DNA from: Hydractinia symbiolongicarpus
Taxonomy: Eukaryota > Cnidaria > Hydrozoa > Anthoathecata > Hydractiniidae
Direction of reading: 5' to 3'
Assembly: GCF_029227915.1 (NCBI RefSeq)
Contig: NC_079883.1
Span: forward strand, 4,340,001 to 4,404,000
Length of the DNA: 64,000 nucleotides
Shown here: positions 23,401-36,196 of the stretch, piece by piece
How positions within the stretch are numbered: the first letter of the stretch is position 1
How the letters are laid out: each line of letters opens with the position of its first letter
Notes under the pieces: model-generated
What the model saw: the letters and a program-made list of their open reading frames with translations, nothing else
Databases searched by the model: none
What the model was told of the DNA's origin: nothing
Translations under genes and position numbers: made by a program

Positions 23401-26400
23401 ATAGTTTAAGCCATCTAAAAGTTTTTTCAGGTGGTTTCAGATAAATTGTGTTAATTTCTAATTTTATTTTCCCTTATAATTTTTTTAAGACATACAAAAG
23501 AAGTCAAAGCAACAAGAAAGGGATACACAGTCAACTTTTAAGTGCAGCCAAATCGTTACAACTCTACACTGAAGATTGTCGAATGATACCAAAACATATC
23601 AACCCAACATGTATAAAAACATTCATTGATGTATGTGCATACAGGTAAGGCTGCCTCGTTTGTTATTTGGTATGTTTGACCAGGTATAGTTTTGGTGTGC
23701 AGCAACCTGCATGCTCGGGAAGTTTGTCTATGAGGATTTTTTGTTAAATTCTGTTTTATTGCATTCGTTATCTAAATCTGCCGTTGTTTCATTTTTATTT
23801 TTATTTTTAAACTATTTGTGGGTTTAGGGAAGTAAACCAGTTGTCGCAAGTATCAAAGAGAGATTTCCCTTCAAGATTTAAGCTTGCATGTGGCAAAACT
23901 TGTGAAATTTTGTGTTTAAGGTTTTCGACTTGGGTTTTCTAATGTTTACTTCTTTAATAAAATTTAGAAAAGATGAGAAGAAAACCAAGAAGGGATGTAC
24001 AAAAACTACGAAATCTAAAGCAGATAAAAAGGAAGTGAGTTGTGAGGAGTGCGAACGATTACAGACAGAAAAATGTGAAGTCCATGCAACGAAGACTCGA
24101 AAGAGAGCAGAAAAGAAAACTGAAAACTTTAAAAAACCTAAGGTTACTAAAAAGGCTGGAAAAAACAAAGAAAATAAACTTAATTCTGGAGAAATTTGGC
24201 GAAAACATTATACTGAGAGCTTGCGTCACGATGTTGCAGCTAATGAAGATAATAGTGATGAAGAATTTGACAGTTTTTTTGATAATCAACTCAAAACAGA
24301 CATTCAGCAGAAACTTAAAAACGATATATTTGGAAGTAAGAATGATATTGCTGATGAACAGTTAAAACCCTGTCCGCTTGAAGTATTACTCGAAAAAGTT
24401 GAAAGTGACATCAAGAAAAACAAAAAGAAGGTGCGAGTAACGAAACTTCCAAAGCGTTTGAGTAAAGAAGCAGAACATATTGAAGACAATCAGCTTGGCT
24501 TTTGCAGCCAGGTCTCTATGGATACGTTATATAATCGTTGTCAAGAGAGAAGAAAAAGCCAACTGGAGTCGCTTTTACAAATAACAGAAGAGGACTGCGA
24601 AGCAAACGGTGAGCAAGACATAGAAGTGAATGGAACTGAAGAAATTAATGATGGTGGTGACCTAAATGCTGTACAAGGTTTGTCTGGCTTATTATCAATA
24701 ACCTCGCCTGTTCAAACTGACAAAATTGAATCAGCAAAAGTTTTTGGAGAGAATGCAGCTAACGAAGTTAACGATAGTGATGAGCTAAAAGCTTCACAAG
24801 GTTTGTCTCGCTTTTTACCGATGACCTCGCCTGTTCAAACTAGCAAACTTGAATCAACAAAGAAAGTTTGTGTAGTGACACCATTTGTGCCGGAGAGTGT
24901 TCCGGAAGCTCCGATTGATATCGACCTTAGTAGCTTTCTTCTCGATCCTACAGATGAGGATTTAATAGTGAAGTCTCCCAAGTTGAAAGAAAATCAAGAC
25001 AATAATGTGGTGCCATTGGTTGAATCCAAGTACACATGTGTCAAAGAGAAAGACAACATCATTTCTATTAACGATGATCTATTGTTTTCTGATGACGGCG
25101 AGGAGGAGGACGATGAGGAGATGAGCTCTCCTCCTGTGGTCTCTCAGTTGATGCAAAGTAAACGAGTCACAGAGGATACAAACACTGCGCGAAAAATAAA
25201 TCTCAACGATATATTTTCAAACTGTTCTGAGACGGAGAATGTGGAAAATAATGAAAGTCCAATAAAACGAAAAAAAGTTTCGAAAAAAACATTAAGGATA
25301 GAGGATGATTCGATACCTCTTGCGGGCATCGACACTTCTGAACCTTTTAACTATGAAGAGGAAAGTCCTTTGTTTAGAAAACCGAAACGAAACAGACGTC
25401 GTGTCTTGGAATCTCAAACAACGCCAATTCATGCAACGGTAAATGATAAGAAAAGGAACGAATCAGGTAAATGGAACTGTAGTTTACAATACACGGACTC
25501 ACAATCTGTCTCTGCAAGCTTGATGTCCAGAATGTAGGTCTGCGGCTGCCATTTTGCATTAGTTTTAGAGGGACATGATTGCTAGTTGGTATACAATATC
25601 GCTGAAAATGAATTTTCTAAGACTTGATTTTTTTTTTGTCTTTTTCTGTTTAGGAGGTACAAAACGTAAATGGTCAAACAATTTGAACGTGAAAACTACA
25701 CAACTTAAGGTACCATTTTGTTCTATCTTATTTTCTATGTTGAATTGGAATTATGGTGAATTTTGGTCAAATGTGTGTCTCGTTTTGTTAAAAAAAACAC
25801 TTTAATAAACCATCTTTTTAATGAAACAAGAAAAATCAGTTTTTCTTTGGTATGGTTTTCTGTTCCCTTTACATCAAGACTTTTATGAAAGATTTACCTT
25901 CTGAGCTAAAGTCTAAAAATATTGTTTTAAGATTTTCTATCCTTTTTAATTCTCTGGCTATTTTCACCATCGATGTTTTTATAACGTTGTTTATATTAAA
26001 GACAAGTGTATTTGAGCATAGAATAAAGCCTTTATCCCCACCCAGGGTAATTTGCATGCACGCATGTATATCGATGACGAAGCTGAGGACGATTGTGACG
26101 AGTCTCATCATGAAAACGAGGTTACAATCGGTGGATATTTACTTGACAGTTTTATTGATGATGCAAGTCAAGTTACCCCCGCACCACGAAAGAAAAGAAG
26201 AACAAAGCGCGACAGTGGTAAGCTCGTATTCTTAATTTGTGTGACCTCGCTTGACCTGTTTTTAATGGCCCAAACAATTAGGATTTGAACCCCCTATAAT
26301 TTTCCCCTTTTTGGCGTTATTAAAATTGTAATAAATTTGTTCTAATTTTATGATACTCTATTCGTATTTACGAATAATTAGTAAATTTGCATAATACACC

Positions 26401-29400
26401 TTTCCCGAATTTATTTTCTTTGATGTGCCACAGTTTTTTCAAATTTCTTAAAGAAAATGAATGTAATTTTCGAAATCCTCGCATGAAAATTGATAAATCC
26501 TGAAATTTTCATATTCATACATCAAACAAACAACCTGCTACAACAGTTTTTTTAATTTTGTACTAATTAACCTTTGCTCGAATATGAGGGTTATTAGTAC
26601 AAGTCGAAAATTAAGAGTGCTTTGACCGTAACAATGATGCCACGAAAACAGCACTTTCCAATGTCGGATTAAGTTGAAATTTTATACAGTAACCAATTTA
26701 CTGATGCTGAAAATGATGTTAAGGTCAAAACATCAAAATTCCAAAATTGTAAAAAACAAGTTTTTCGGGAAACGTGTATTGATATTTTATTTTTAGCCGA
26801 CACGCCCGACATGGATGTGATCTACAAACAGTCGCTGATGAGCCCAAAATTTTCGCTTCTCAATTTCCGTACTCCTGCGTTCAAAATGAATAGAAATCGA
26901 TATAAGATGGTGGAAAAATGCAAGTAAGTATTACAAAATGCCTGTGCAGAGTGGGAAAAATCCGAAAAAGGCTGGTTAGGGAAATTTTGGAAAAAGTAGA
27001 TTTTGAAGTTTTTAATTTAACCTTATTCAGGTCAGACGTTTTGAAATTAAGGGTGGAGTGGTTTAAAAAACCCTACCCTAATCTTCCAAAGTTATGAAGA
27101 AGACATCGTATTATCGCAAAACGTCGCAAAAATGTTGGTAGCTTTCATAAAAACTAGTCGTTAGCCCGTGGAAAAATCCACGGGTTCGCCCGTTGCAGCT
27201 AAGCTACCATTTTGCGTGACAGACAGACGAACGCACGGACGGACGGACAGACGTATACGGGCATTATAATATAGATGCTATTATGGGAATGGAATAAAAT
27301 AATTGAATAACTAATAATGACAAAAAGTGACCAAGTTTTAACCCATAAAGCAGGATAATTTGGAGGGTGTTTTATGAAATAATGATGCAGCTGTATAAAT
27401 GAACTGTTTTAATTAGTTATGCTTCCGATGAAAGTTCTGAAGCTGAAGAAGTGAATGGCTTGGTCGAGAGTGAGGAAAATCTTTCTGCGGAAGAAGAGAA
27501 TACAAGTTGTCATGACGACAGCACTAAACCAGAGAAACATAGCAACAACAGACCGACTATCATGAAAAATGTTGGTCAAAACCGATGTGGTAGAGTGAGA
27601 CCATTTAAAGATTCCGATGACGAAGATTTTTTGCAACCCAATGTGTCGTTAAACAAACGACGTCATTCCCCAGCAGATGAGAACGGCGCAATAAAAAGTG
27701 ACGATTCGTTGAAAGTGACGTTTGACTGTCGACCTTGGTGTAAAACGTTTTCTGCCGATGACATAACTGTGGTGACGTTTAGTTTTGACATCCCCTGGGT
27801 TGAGGTATGTATGTGCAAATTTTTTAACAATAAATGTGACTTTATTAAAAATCTTGAGTTGAATATACTGTGGACTGGAAATACTTACTGTTGGACCTGT
27901 AAGGAGTATATGTTTGTTTAATTTACTCGGTCATTCAATCAATCGTGCATTTACGAAAATTATTGCTCGTGAAATAAAACTTTTTGGGCTCACCAAAAGA
28001 AATAGTTCCGCCATTTTATCCCTTTAAATCACATCAGTTCAATCTCATTTTTGGGTTATTTTTAGTCGCCTGAAAAAGGGAGAGTAAATACAAGATATAC
28101 CGTCGACTCTCCTCCACACGTTGTTATTGTAGACAGTGAGCATGCGAAAGACAGTCAAGTAAGTTTATCTTCTACGTCGGAGTTGAGATTTATATTTTAA
28201 CACTTCCGCACACGTTTTATTTTTTTGTTTGGTTCAGATTCCGTCGTTGCTTCGTACAAATCATCAATGTCATGTTATCTGTCATTCTCAAGTTGGGAGT
28301 CATTATGCTGTCAGTTTAAGATGTGGAATTGTCAAAACAAAATTATCGGGTATTCATTTCTACATTACAAATGTTTTACTATGTGATATCTTCTTCGTAC
28401 TTATTCATTCGCGCAATAAAGATCATTGGTGCGCGTAATTTTGCAAAGAGATTACGCGCAAAATGTTTTTGCGCGAAAATTAATACGTACGAAGGTTTTA
28501 AACTAATTACGGGAGGCGCTTTAAGCACTTCTATATTTTGTCTAAACTCTTGAATTTTTACTATTTTTTCCTTATTAAGCGCAAAATTTTTGCACAAAAA
28601 ACAGTACGAGTAAGGTAACTTTGTTAGAAAACTATATTGGCTTGATTCAATGTCTTGTGTTTCATTATTCGTATTTTTCGTATTTTCATTTTATAGATAT
28701 ATCAAATAAATTGGAGTTAACAAGACTGAAAGAAGCTCTGAGTACGCTAACGCAGTTATATAAAAAGCCATGCTTAATCATTGAAAAAGACTGCGATAAA
28801 AAAATGTAAGACATTTTTGGAGAGAGTACGCTATTCTCCTGTTTTTTATTTAAAAAGAAGAAGAAAAAACATATTTTTAAGGTTTTGTGTTTGAATACTC
28901 AAATTTAAAATGGTTTATAATAGGTTTTTCGCTTTTATTTTGTTCTCTTTTTACTGCTTTGCCCATTCTATGCGTTGGCCCTATTGAGAGCTTTTTGGAG
29001 CTACCTAGTTGTCCTATAAAATAATCTGTGTCCGTCCGTCCGTTACCAACCTTTCTCAGCATCAGATCATTAGTTTTTTCTGATTTTTGCACAAAGATAG
29101 AGAACAATTGACCCTCGAATTTGACAAAGTCAGTTGTTTGAAAATTGTTTTTTCCGGCCTAATAATGGCGGGTTTGTGGGTAAAGTAACAGTTCAAACAG
29201 TTCAAAAATATGAACTTATCCAGAAATTGGATTAGCAGTTTTTTCTGATGTTTTAAATTCAGGTAGGCCCTTGAAGTTTTGCTTGTTCCGTTTATTTTAC
29301 GTGTTGTGAAGGTTTTTAGAATTTACGTTGTCGTAAGAAGTGCACCAAGATTATGCTTTATTTAATTAGTATTTTTTTCCGTTTATAATGTCGATAAGAA

Positions 29401-30518
29401 ATTATAAAAACTTTTGAAAGCTTTTTTTTAGTTATTGAACAGTAATGCATGTATATTGAACAAAGAAAGTTTTAATTCTTCTTACTTTTTTAGGATTCCT
29501 TCAAAAAACTATTTCGTTAAAAAGTTTTCTCATCTCAACGTAATACACAGTGCTGATGAAAGTAAATGTCTCGTTTATTTAGATTTATTATGTCTCGATT
29601 ACCTAACTCGTCTGACGATGTTTCAAATATACGTGATAATTTCCTTATTAAAAAGAATTTTCTCATTGTCATTAATTTTTTTGTGATCGATTAAAAACCC
29701 ACTAGATATTTTAGCCTTCTCAACCGTAAACAACCATAGGGTCGCTAGCAATCTAATGAATCTGAAGCGGTCAGGAATTTTAAAACTTCGCCAAAAGTCA
29801 GGGACTTTTGCTATCAACTGCCTTAGTAGAATTGGAACAAATAGTGAGGGGAATTGTCATTGTAGTCATGAAAAAAATCAGGAAAAATGAAACAGCTAAT
29901 TGTCTGGCCAACCCGAATTAATACAATTATAGAAAACCACACAAAACAGCAATCTGTAACCCATATGGCGATGTGTACGATAGTTTCTCGTCGCTCACAA
30001 GTGTCATCTATTTTCCTACTTATGAACAATATTCTTTTTAGTCAACACTACTAAATTGATATTCAAACTTCTCAACGAAGAGCTGAGTGTTGGTTGCACT
30101 ATAAGTCATCTGCGAAAACCACATCCAGATCAAGTATGTTCAAAACATTTCTTTAACTGTTGTTGCTAAAACATTCAAGGTATTGCTAGCACTTGAAAAG
30201 GTCATATAATCGACGTCAAACCGCGCCCCATCTTTACACCTTTATTTATTGATTTTTAGATGATAGCGTCGTTGCTTCAAATTTCCTCAATGACGTATCC
30301 AATAGCCTTAGAAATATCCAATCAGTTTAGAGATATCTACGATTTAAGGAAAAAGTGAGTATTATATATCTGTTGAAGAAAGATTGTTTCGGTTGTTTTT
30401 TTTTATGTTGTGTTTTTTGTTTTTTTTTAGATCGTATGACGAATTAAAGGGAAAATTACCAAATGTTTCTTCCCAGATTGTCGCTAATCTATTTCGCTAC
30501 ATTCGGGAAAAATGTTGA
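14450..30518 (+). CDS. FANCM: FANCM: Fanconi anaemia core-complex DNA translocase (22 exons, complete)
   Basis: FANCM anchors the Fanconi core complex to DNA and remodels stalled forks. Exons: 14450-14519, 14590-15003, 15080-15252, 17031-17108, 18195-18353, 18998-19129, 19504-20094, 22115-22321, 23490-23644, 23828-23920, 23968-25466, 25654-25709, 26046-26217, 26797-26923, 27417-27804, 28066-28158, 28238-28349, 28697-28805, 29494-29561, 30042-30133, 30260-30354, 30431-30518. They sum to 4971 nt, 1656 aa plus stop (human about 2048). The start carries TLFQTWG near residue 8, as in human FANCM, which fixes the ATG. Superfamily 2 motifs follow: PTGLGKTF (about residue 105), DEAHKA, ALSATPG, the insert domain in exons 5-7, [20 protein letters not shown] and [13 protein letters not shown]. 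The middle (exon 11) is long, charged and disordered. Exons 16-22 give a C-terminal XPF/ERCC4-like nuclease fold lacking the GDxxxERK signature, then tandem HhH, as in vertebrate FANCM. Exon 10 and its borders are the least certain part. Confidence 0.95.
15317..16251. mobile_element. Inverted-repeat DNA element, copy B (FANCM intron 3)
   Basis: The left end TACAGTACCGCCTGAATGTA and a right end at 16219-16251, which reads inverted TACAGCCTGCATGTAACTTT, enclose 935 bp. The interior matches copy A (12894-14130) in the opposite orientation, including TTTTAAA-rich blocks and the ACATTTTGTTT / AAACAAAATGT segment. There is no transposase, so it is a non-autonomous (MITE-like) copy lying wholly within an intron. 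Confidence 0.65.
18086..18122 (+). repeat. Short tandem duplication in FANCM intron 4
   Basis: A 17 bp unit (caaccccaacactctct) occurs twice in tandem just before the polypyrimidine tract of exon 5. Confidence 0.7.
21291..21680 (+). other. Open frame of 129 codons inside FANCM intron 7
   Basis: This is the longest open frame in a 2 kb intron. It starts with a hydrophobic stretch ([16 protein letters not shown]) followed by Lys-rich sequence. I recognise no family, and the composition follows the local AT-richness, so it is probably chance or a decayed repeat. Listed only because of its length. Confidence 0.15.
22331..22370 (+). repeat. 10 bp tandem repeat (TTGATCTCTA)4
   Basis: Four near-perfect copies of ttgatctcta begin 10 bases after the exon 8 donor of FANCM. 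Copy number is likely polymorphic. The donor itself (GTAAGTTT) is outside the array. Confidence 0.85.
24641..24868 (+). repeat. Internal 41-codon duplication in FANCM exon 11
   Basis: Two in-frame units with a 123 nt period encode related segments: [19 protein letters not shown] and [19 protein letters not shown], each preceded by a (E/D)-rich NDG/NDS block. This is a tandem duplication within the disordered middle of the protein; the conserved core is G-L-S..L..TSPVQT.K.ES. Confidence 0.8.
27154..27275 (-). mobile_element. Miniature Helitron-like element, copy 2 (FANCM intron 14)
   Basis: The same organisation as 1137-1313 on the minus strand: host A, TCTATATTATAATGCCCGTA, a tetranucleotide GTCT/GTCC array, then a hairpin (CCCGTGGA / TCCACGGG), and CTAG followed by a host T. 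It is 122 bp, shorter than copies 1 and 3 mainly in the array and the middle. Confidence 0.7.
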
Positions 30519-30741
30519 ACGCATTTTAAAAGAACTAGCATTTATACTCTTTCATTGCCGAACTTGTATAAAACGTGTTTTCATGACAATCACATTAATT
30601 AGATATACGAAATGATGAAACTCTTCATCGTGCTCAACATCGTAGCTTCTCTTCATCGTAGATGTTATTCTTCCTTCAACGTGAACAGATATATAGAATG
30701 AGGATTTTTTCTACATGTTACCACAACACAGCATATAGGAA

Positions 30742-30747
30742 AATAAA
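30742..30747 (+). terminator. Polyadenylation signal of FANCM
   Basis: AATAAA lies 224 bp after the FANCM stop codon, within AT-rich 3' UTR-like sequence. It is the first canonical hexamer I see downstream of the stop. Confidence 0.6.
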
Positions 30748-33700
30748 ATGAATTCAATTTTTATTTATTTATATTTTTGTAAATACTTGTTTGTAATTTT
30801 CATTTCGTCTTTTTCCTGCCCTTATTATGCTGATTACTGCAGCTCATGTGATGTAGCCGCTAACGTAGTCATAACAAAGACTAAGTTTTCGTCTGTACCA
30901 GAAGTACGGCGTGCTTTCTAGATTACCATTTTATTAAGTTGTTTATCCTTTCCTTTCCCGTATTTCATCCGTCATCTTTGACACTTCTGATTGCTACACA
31001 ATTTCTTTGTTCTTCACAAGTTACTTTGCCAATTTATATGTAGGTTTTAAAATCTCAGGAATTATAATTTATTTACCGTAGATTATAATTTCGCTGCTAT
31101 TTTGTCAAGGCTAAGCGTCACGACGCCAAATTAAAGGCGTCGGCATAATTTGTAATCCTAAAAATGTTTGTTTCCAAGTGAAAAAGTAAAATACACTTGT
31201 TCCGCCGTGTCTTAGTACGACGTCACGGCGTCTTTAAGTAATGACGTGATCACTAAGTGTTATTTCTTAATGTTGTTTCTATTATTGAACTTTAAACGTC
31301 ACGGCACGTACGACGTACAATATCGTCAGTGTACCACAAACGGTATTTGCAATTCTCGTTGCTAAGTAGCGAAATTATGACGAAATTACTTATGTAATTA
31401 TCATCGGGCGAAAACATTTTAAAATATTCAAAATATTTCCATACAGAAATTAAATTTTGATGAAAATACCTTGTTCCCAGGCTTTTTTTAAGATTCATGT
31501 GGTATAAACATGACTGCAGCAAAGGTCAAATGAGTATGAGGTTGTAAGAACGATGGTAAAGGTTATTATAAGGAAATAACACTGGAGTTGGCAAAAACAA
31601 AGTAATACCTAGTTTCTAGGTGAACTTTCTGTACACGGATGTTATGACATGGAAGACCTTGTTTACGAAATGCAACTCGTTAAATGCTGATTTTTTGGCA
31701 ATTTCTTAGTTTTTAATTTCAAGAATCTAAAAAGATTCAACTAACCCAAAAGAGACATCTTTGTACTGTTTTGTACTTTCTATTTGTTATGGCGGTAAAA
31801 TAATTTGTGTGCAAAAGAAAAATTTATTCCCACACAGAATTTTTAAATTCTTAAAAAATAGTGAAATTAGGTAAGACATTCACACTATAGTTCTCAGAGA
31901 AATAAAAAATTAAGAAATATCTTCCATTTTAATTAATGGAAGTAATTTTTTAGAACCGCAAAACCGCATATTTTTTCCCGCAAAACGCAAAAATTATGAA
32001 CGCATGAAATACAGTTTTTAAATTCCTAAAATACGAAATCCTCGACTCTTTTCTTTAAATTTACTCTAAATACCAGCCTACTTTAAAAACAGTTGTTTAG
32101 CTACATCAAGCCTGCTGCCATTACGGAATGAATGTGTAAATTTAGTATGTTTTGAGATAACAATGAATTCCAACTTCGTTTCAGTACTAAAAAGCTAAAA
32201 ACATCCTAAGCTTTTTATGTGTCTGATCTACCTAAAAACCTGTTTATTTTGTTATTCCAAAAAACATCTTAAAAACATTTTTGGGCCTTATAATATGTTA
32301 CGAATATTTCAAGTCTTTTGTTTCAAGAATTTTTTTAATGTTCTTAAAAAAAGAATTACCAAAAACGATATCTTCTTTCAAAAAAACCATGAAGATGAAT
32401 AAAAAATGTAAAATCTTTATAATACTAAAATTTAAAGAGCGACCTACAATCTAAAAAACTAATTGGAATTTTTGTATTTTCTTGAAAACGTCAAAAAATA
32501 GAAACCGCAAGTGCACCCCCCAAACCACTCGACAATGTTGGAGCAGCCGTTTACTCCAGAAAGCAACTTTGTTTTGTTGGTAACCGTAATTTAATGTTTC
32601 TGAAAAAAAATTAAATTTGTTAAAAAACGTTTACTAAAAAATTTAAAATTAAATAATTTTGTTCGAGTAGTTTTTTTAAAGAGTGTCTTTCAAACTTTTG
32701 CTTACGCAATGAAGAGAAAATGGAGTATACATGCAACAAAATACTGTAAGTAAATAAATCGAAGTAAAACGAACAATTCCAATGGTTTATTTCTTGTTCA
32801 AGATGCTCTAAGGTAACTTTTACACATGCTTTTAAATCCCAACAAAAATTAGTAAGGGGACCATCTTAGATGATTCTGAGAATAATCATGATCATTATAC
32901 TAAAGCTTAGCATATTTCAGAAGTTTTTAGAGGAAAGGACCCTAACACCGTTCAGACCACTAAATTTATGTAGTTTTATTGAGTTTTGTCACCAAAAGAT
33001 TCTAAGTAGATTTTTTATTTTTTTTGTTTTGCAGAAAAGAATTATTTGTACCATCTCATAAGACCGCATTAAAAAACACACTCAACTTTCTCGTTTGCAT
33101 CATTTTGGATGATTACTAGTCTGGGTCAGCGAGAAGAAAATGCACTCAACCTCTGACAATCTCGGACGGCGACAGATATTTCTTCTCGTTGTCAAGATAG
33201 TTGGAAAAAGAAAGAAAAAAGCACGAGGTTGGCAGTGCACTTATCATACTGCACATAATATTTTTCACGTTCGCGTCGTTTTTAGGACATACTACAATTT
33301 CAGACTAACATTTTAGACTTGATCATCAATCCATTACTAGATAAAAAAAATTGTAAAAACTTACGTATTTCTGTATTCCTAATAAAAACTGCAACAAGCC
33401 ACAAGAGTTGGCGTTTTTAACTCGTCTTTAACGTTTCCTTTTTCAACGAAATGATTAATTTTGTATGCACGTATTTTTTATAAGCAACCGTGAGAAAAAC
33501 TATTTTGAAGAAAGCAACCGGTGTACAATTTTTGCAACAGGGGGTCTTTCCTATCTCTGAACGTGAGTATAGATCCACACTACACACTAGTTTAGAGAGC
33601 TTTTTGATAATCTTGGAAACTGTGCTACTTTTTACCAAGCAACTCGTCTAGCAATTTCTCTAACAGCTTTTCAGTCGTGTTGTTCACATTACCAAACTTA

Positions 33701-35159
33701 ATATACCAGGTGGTTCACAATGATGCTTGTAGAAAATACGTGCATTTTTAAATCTCTTACCAATCAAACACGAATATCAATCGTTCGCCAAGGTAATTGT
33801 CGCAGAATTGCTTTCTCTTCTTTGGGCAATAATATTTCTTTTGACAAAAATAGAAATATTTCTATGGTAAATCCGAACAACTGGAGGGATATAATATGAA
33901 AAGACAGGATACGAAAACGATGTCCACGTCAATATGAACGACACCTATATGCCGGAAAATTTAATTTGAAACGACCGGCATAAAAATGTTGATCGACCAA
34001 TTTTGTTTTATAACAAGTGAACGGAATGTAGTGATTATGTCCACAGAAGGTTACTGGTGACAATTAAATTATTTCCTAAATGAATGTCCTTTTGTCACGG
34101 TGTCATCATTTTGCCCTTGTTGACACATTTTCCAAAATTGAACTAAAATCGGCATGATGCAGCACCAACGTATTTTAGCCTGCTAATAACACGAGTTGTT
34201 TGCGGTTTTAAATTGATTTCTTGAAATTTGACTAGAGGTATTTTTCGTTAACCAGGGTCGAAACTTCGCAAAACAATTAAAAATGCGTAATCTATTCTTA
34301 AAAACGTAAATGTAAAGCAAAGGAAACTCATCCCTTTTCTAGCCCCGCCCTGATTTACTGCCCTAAGTTACCGCCCTCTCCTTTTTTGTAAGTGACTTCT
34401 CAGTTATAATTTTTCACTGGTGTGCAGTCCAGGGATATAGGCGATTGTATTATACATTGCCTTACACAAAGTTTCTTATTAAACTATTTCCTTAAGAATT
34501 TGTAAGACATATTTTTAATCATATAGTCATGAATAAAGTGCTGACTCAGCTGTCGAACGATATTAACCTTCGGGTTAATATTTTGATGGATGGTTGGCAT
34601 TTTCTGTAGCTTATTCCGTTATGAAAATCAAAATATTTTGCGGTTTTTCACATAGTAAAAAAAACATATCCTGGCAACTAATAAAGAAATTACGTAAAAT
34701 TATCGTATCACTATAGCAACATCCGACTTATCGTGTCCGTCATCGTTTTTTTTGTCGCCTTTAAACTGAAGTTTATCCTCACTAAAAAAACTTAACATCT
34801 CCCAAAAATTAAGGTTTGGTATCATTGATTGTAAAAAACAAAGAAATTCAAATTTCCGATGCAGTGTTTGAACCAACCCACCCCCTTGTGTTGCATCGAC
34901 ATTTCGGGTGGGTGTAAATAATCATCACAAATAGGCCGTTTGTAAATAAATAAACTATAAACACAAGTCGTAAATAATTTGTTGTATGGTAATTATAGTA
35001 ACGTAAATACGTTAACCATTCCATAATGGCGGATCGGGAAATGCACAGAATAAGAGTCATGTCTTACGTAAGAAGCAATTAAATTTATTTGCAACAATTT
35101 GATTGACAGGCTGGGTAATGCTCATTGTTTGTTACATAACGTTAATGCATTCAACTGTG
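30748..35159. other. No gene seen (4.4 kb)
   Basis: No exon is supported on either strand; all frames are short and composition-driven. Local structure includes clustered ACGTCACGG / CGACGTCACG motifs at about 31110-31320 and a 9 bp hairpin with a TTCG loop (ATATTAACC / GGTTAATAT) at 34560-34581. Confidence 0.4.
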
Positions 35160-35167
35160 TATATATA
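35160..35167 (+). promoter_or_regulatory. TATA box of the chitin-binding gene
   Basis: TATATATA lies about 90 bases before the start codon. With a start site about 30 bases downstream it would leave a 5' UTR of roughly 60 A-rich bases. This is a clear contrast with the FANCM flank and fits a highly expressed tissue-specific gene. Confidence 0.5.
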
Positions 35168-35253
35168 CCTTTAAAAATTACCAACATATCAATTCAACAG
35201 AAACATCAAAACAACAAGAACACCAAGAACTCAAAAAACCAAAATATTCAAAC

Positions 35254-36196
35254 ATGAAGTCGCTGGTCGCTTTAATCACTGTTCTCGCTGGAATTGTATA
35301 CAGTAAGTTTAACTTTAAAACATCAATTTTTTTTTATTATGTTTTTAGAAATTTTTTTTTCATCACCTACAATGAATTTTGACTAACAGTACTATTTTAT
35401 CTACCTTAGGTAGCCCATTATTACGACTGACGTCCGACCCAACGGCGTCTCCACAACCTGTCGGTCCATGTAACGCTTTGGATCAATGTGCCATTTTCGG
35501 CGGTTTTAACGTTGGCAACTTCCGACTTAGCTCCGACCCACATGTCTTTGTCACTTGCACAGGCACCGAAATTATCACATGTCAGCGATGCCCAGCTCAG
35601 TTATTCTTCTCAAATAAATGTAACGCTTGTATGGAAGAGGAAGATGGTATGTAGGCTGCATGTTAACTTTATCGTGAATCACTGTATTTTTTTATTGTTC
35701 ATAGGAACATCTCTGTGTTCTATTTCCTTATTCGTAAGAGCATCTTCGTGATAGCTTTTTATTTTGCATGACCAGCTCCATATTATCTTTCTATACTTGT
35801 AGGAGCATCTCTGTAAAAGTCTTTCTTTATTTTAAGAACATCTCCGTAATATCCCGTTTTTTATTTAGATAGTCTAAACGTGTGCACAACCACACAACCC
35901 GTCAATCCCGTTACAACACCATCATGTAAGTATATTTTACAGACCAGAATCACTTGTACCGCTTCAACTTTTAAGTTTTAAAAATTATTCAATTTTATAT
36001 TCTTATTATAGATAACATGAATTGGTGCAAGGAACCACCAAGAAACGGTAATCACGTCGGAAACCTCGCTGATCCAGACAACGAACACTTCTACTTTGCA
36101 TGCGTGTATGACGTCACCTACCACATGCCTTGTGGAGCTGGTTTAGTTTACAACCAAACTTGTAACGCTTGTCTTAGCCCGGGAAGCCACATATAA
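35254..36196 (+). CDS. Secreted protein with two chitin-binding (peritrophin-A type) domains
   Basis: Four exons in phase (35254-35302, 35410-35646, 35869-35925, 36012-36196) give 175 aa. Residues 1-16 form a signal peptide (MKSLVALITVLAGIVYS region). Domain 1 (about residues 33-93) and domain 2 (about 117-170) each have the CBM14 layout: an early Cys, an aromatic-rich strand before a central Cys (FVTCTG; YFACVY), then CP or MPCG..L.(F/Y)...C..C. A Thr/Pro linker (TTTQPVNPVTTPS) joins them. Proteins like this bind chitin in extracellular coats; in a cnidarian, a perisarc, a mucus layer or a nematocyst-related matrix is possible, but the site is inference. The exact fit of the phases and a nearby TATA box support a real gene. 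Confidence 0.9.

Noticed and set aside
23878-25559. Several frames on the minus strand and in shifted plus frames across FANCM exon 11
   Set aside because: They are shadows of the long plus-strand exon, with Phe/Ser-rich composition from reading Lys/Glu codons backwards.
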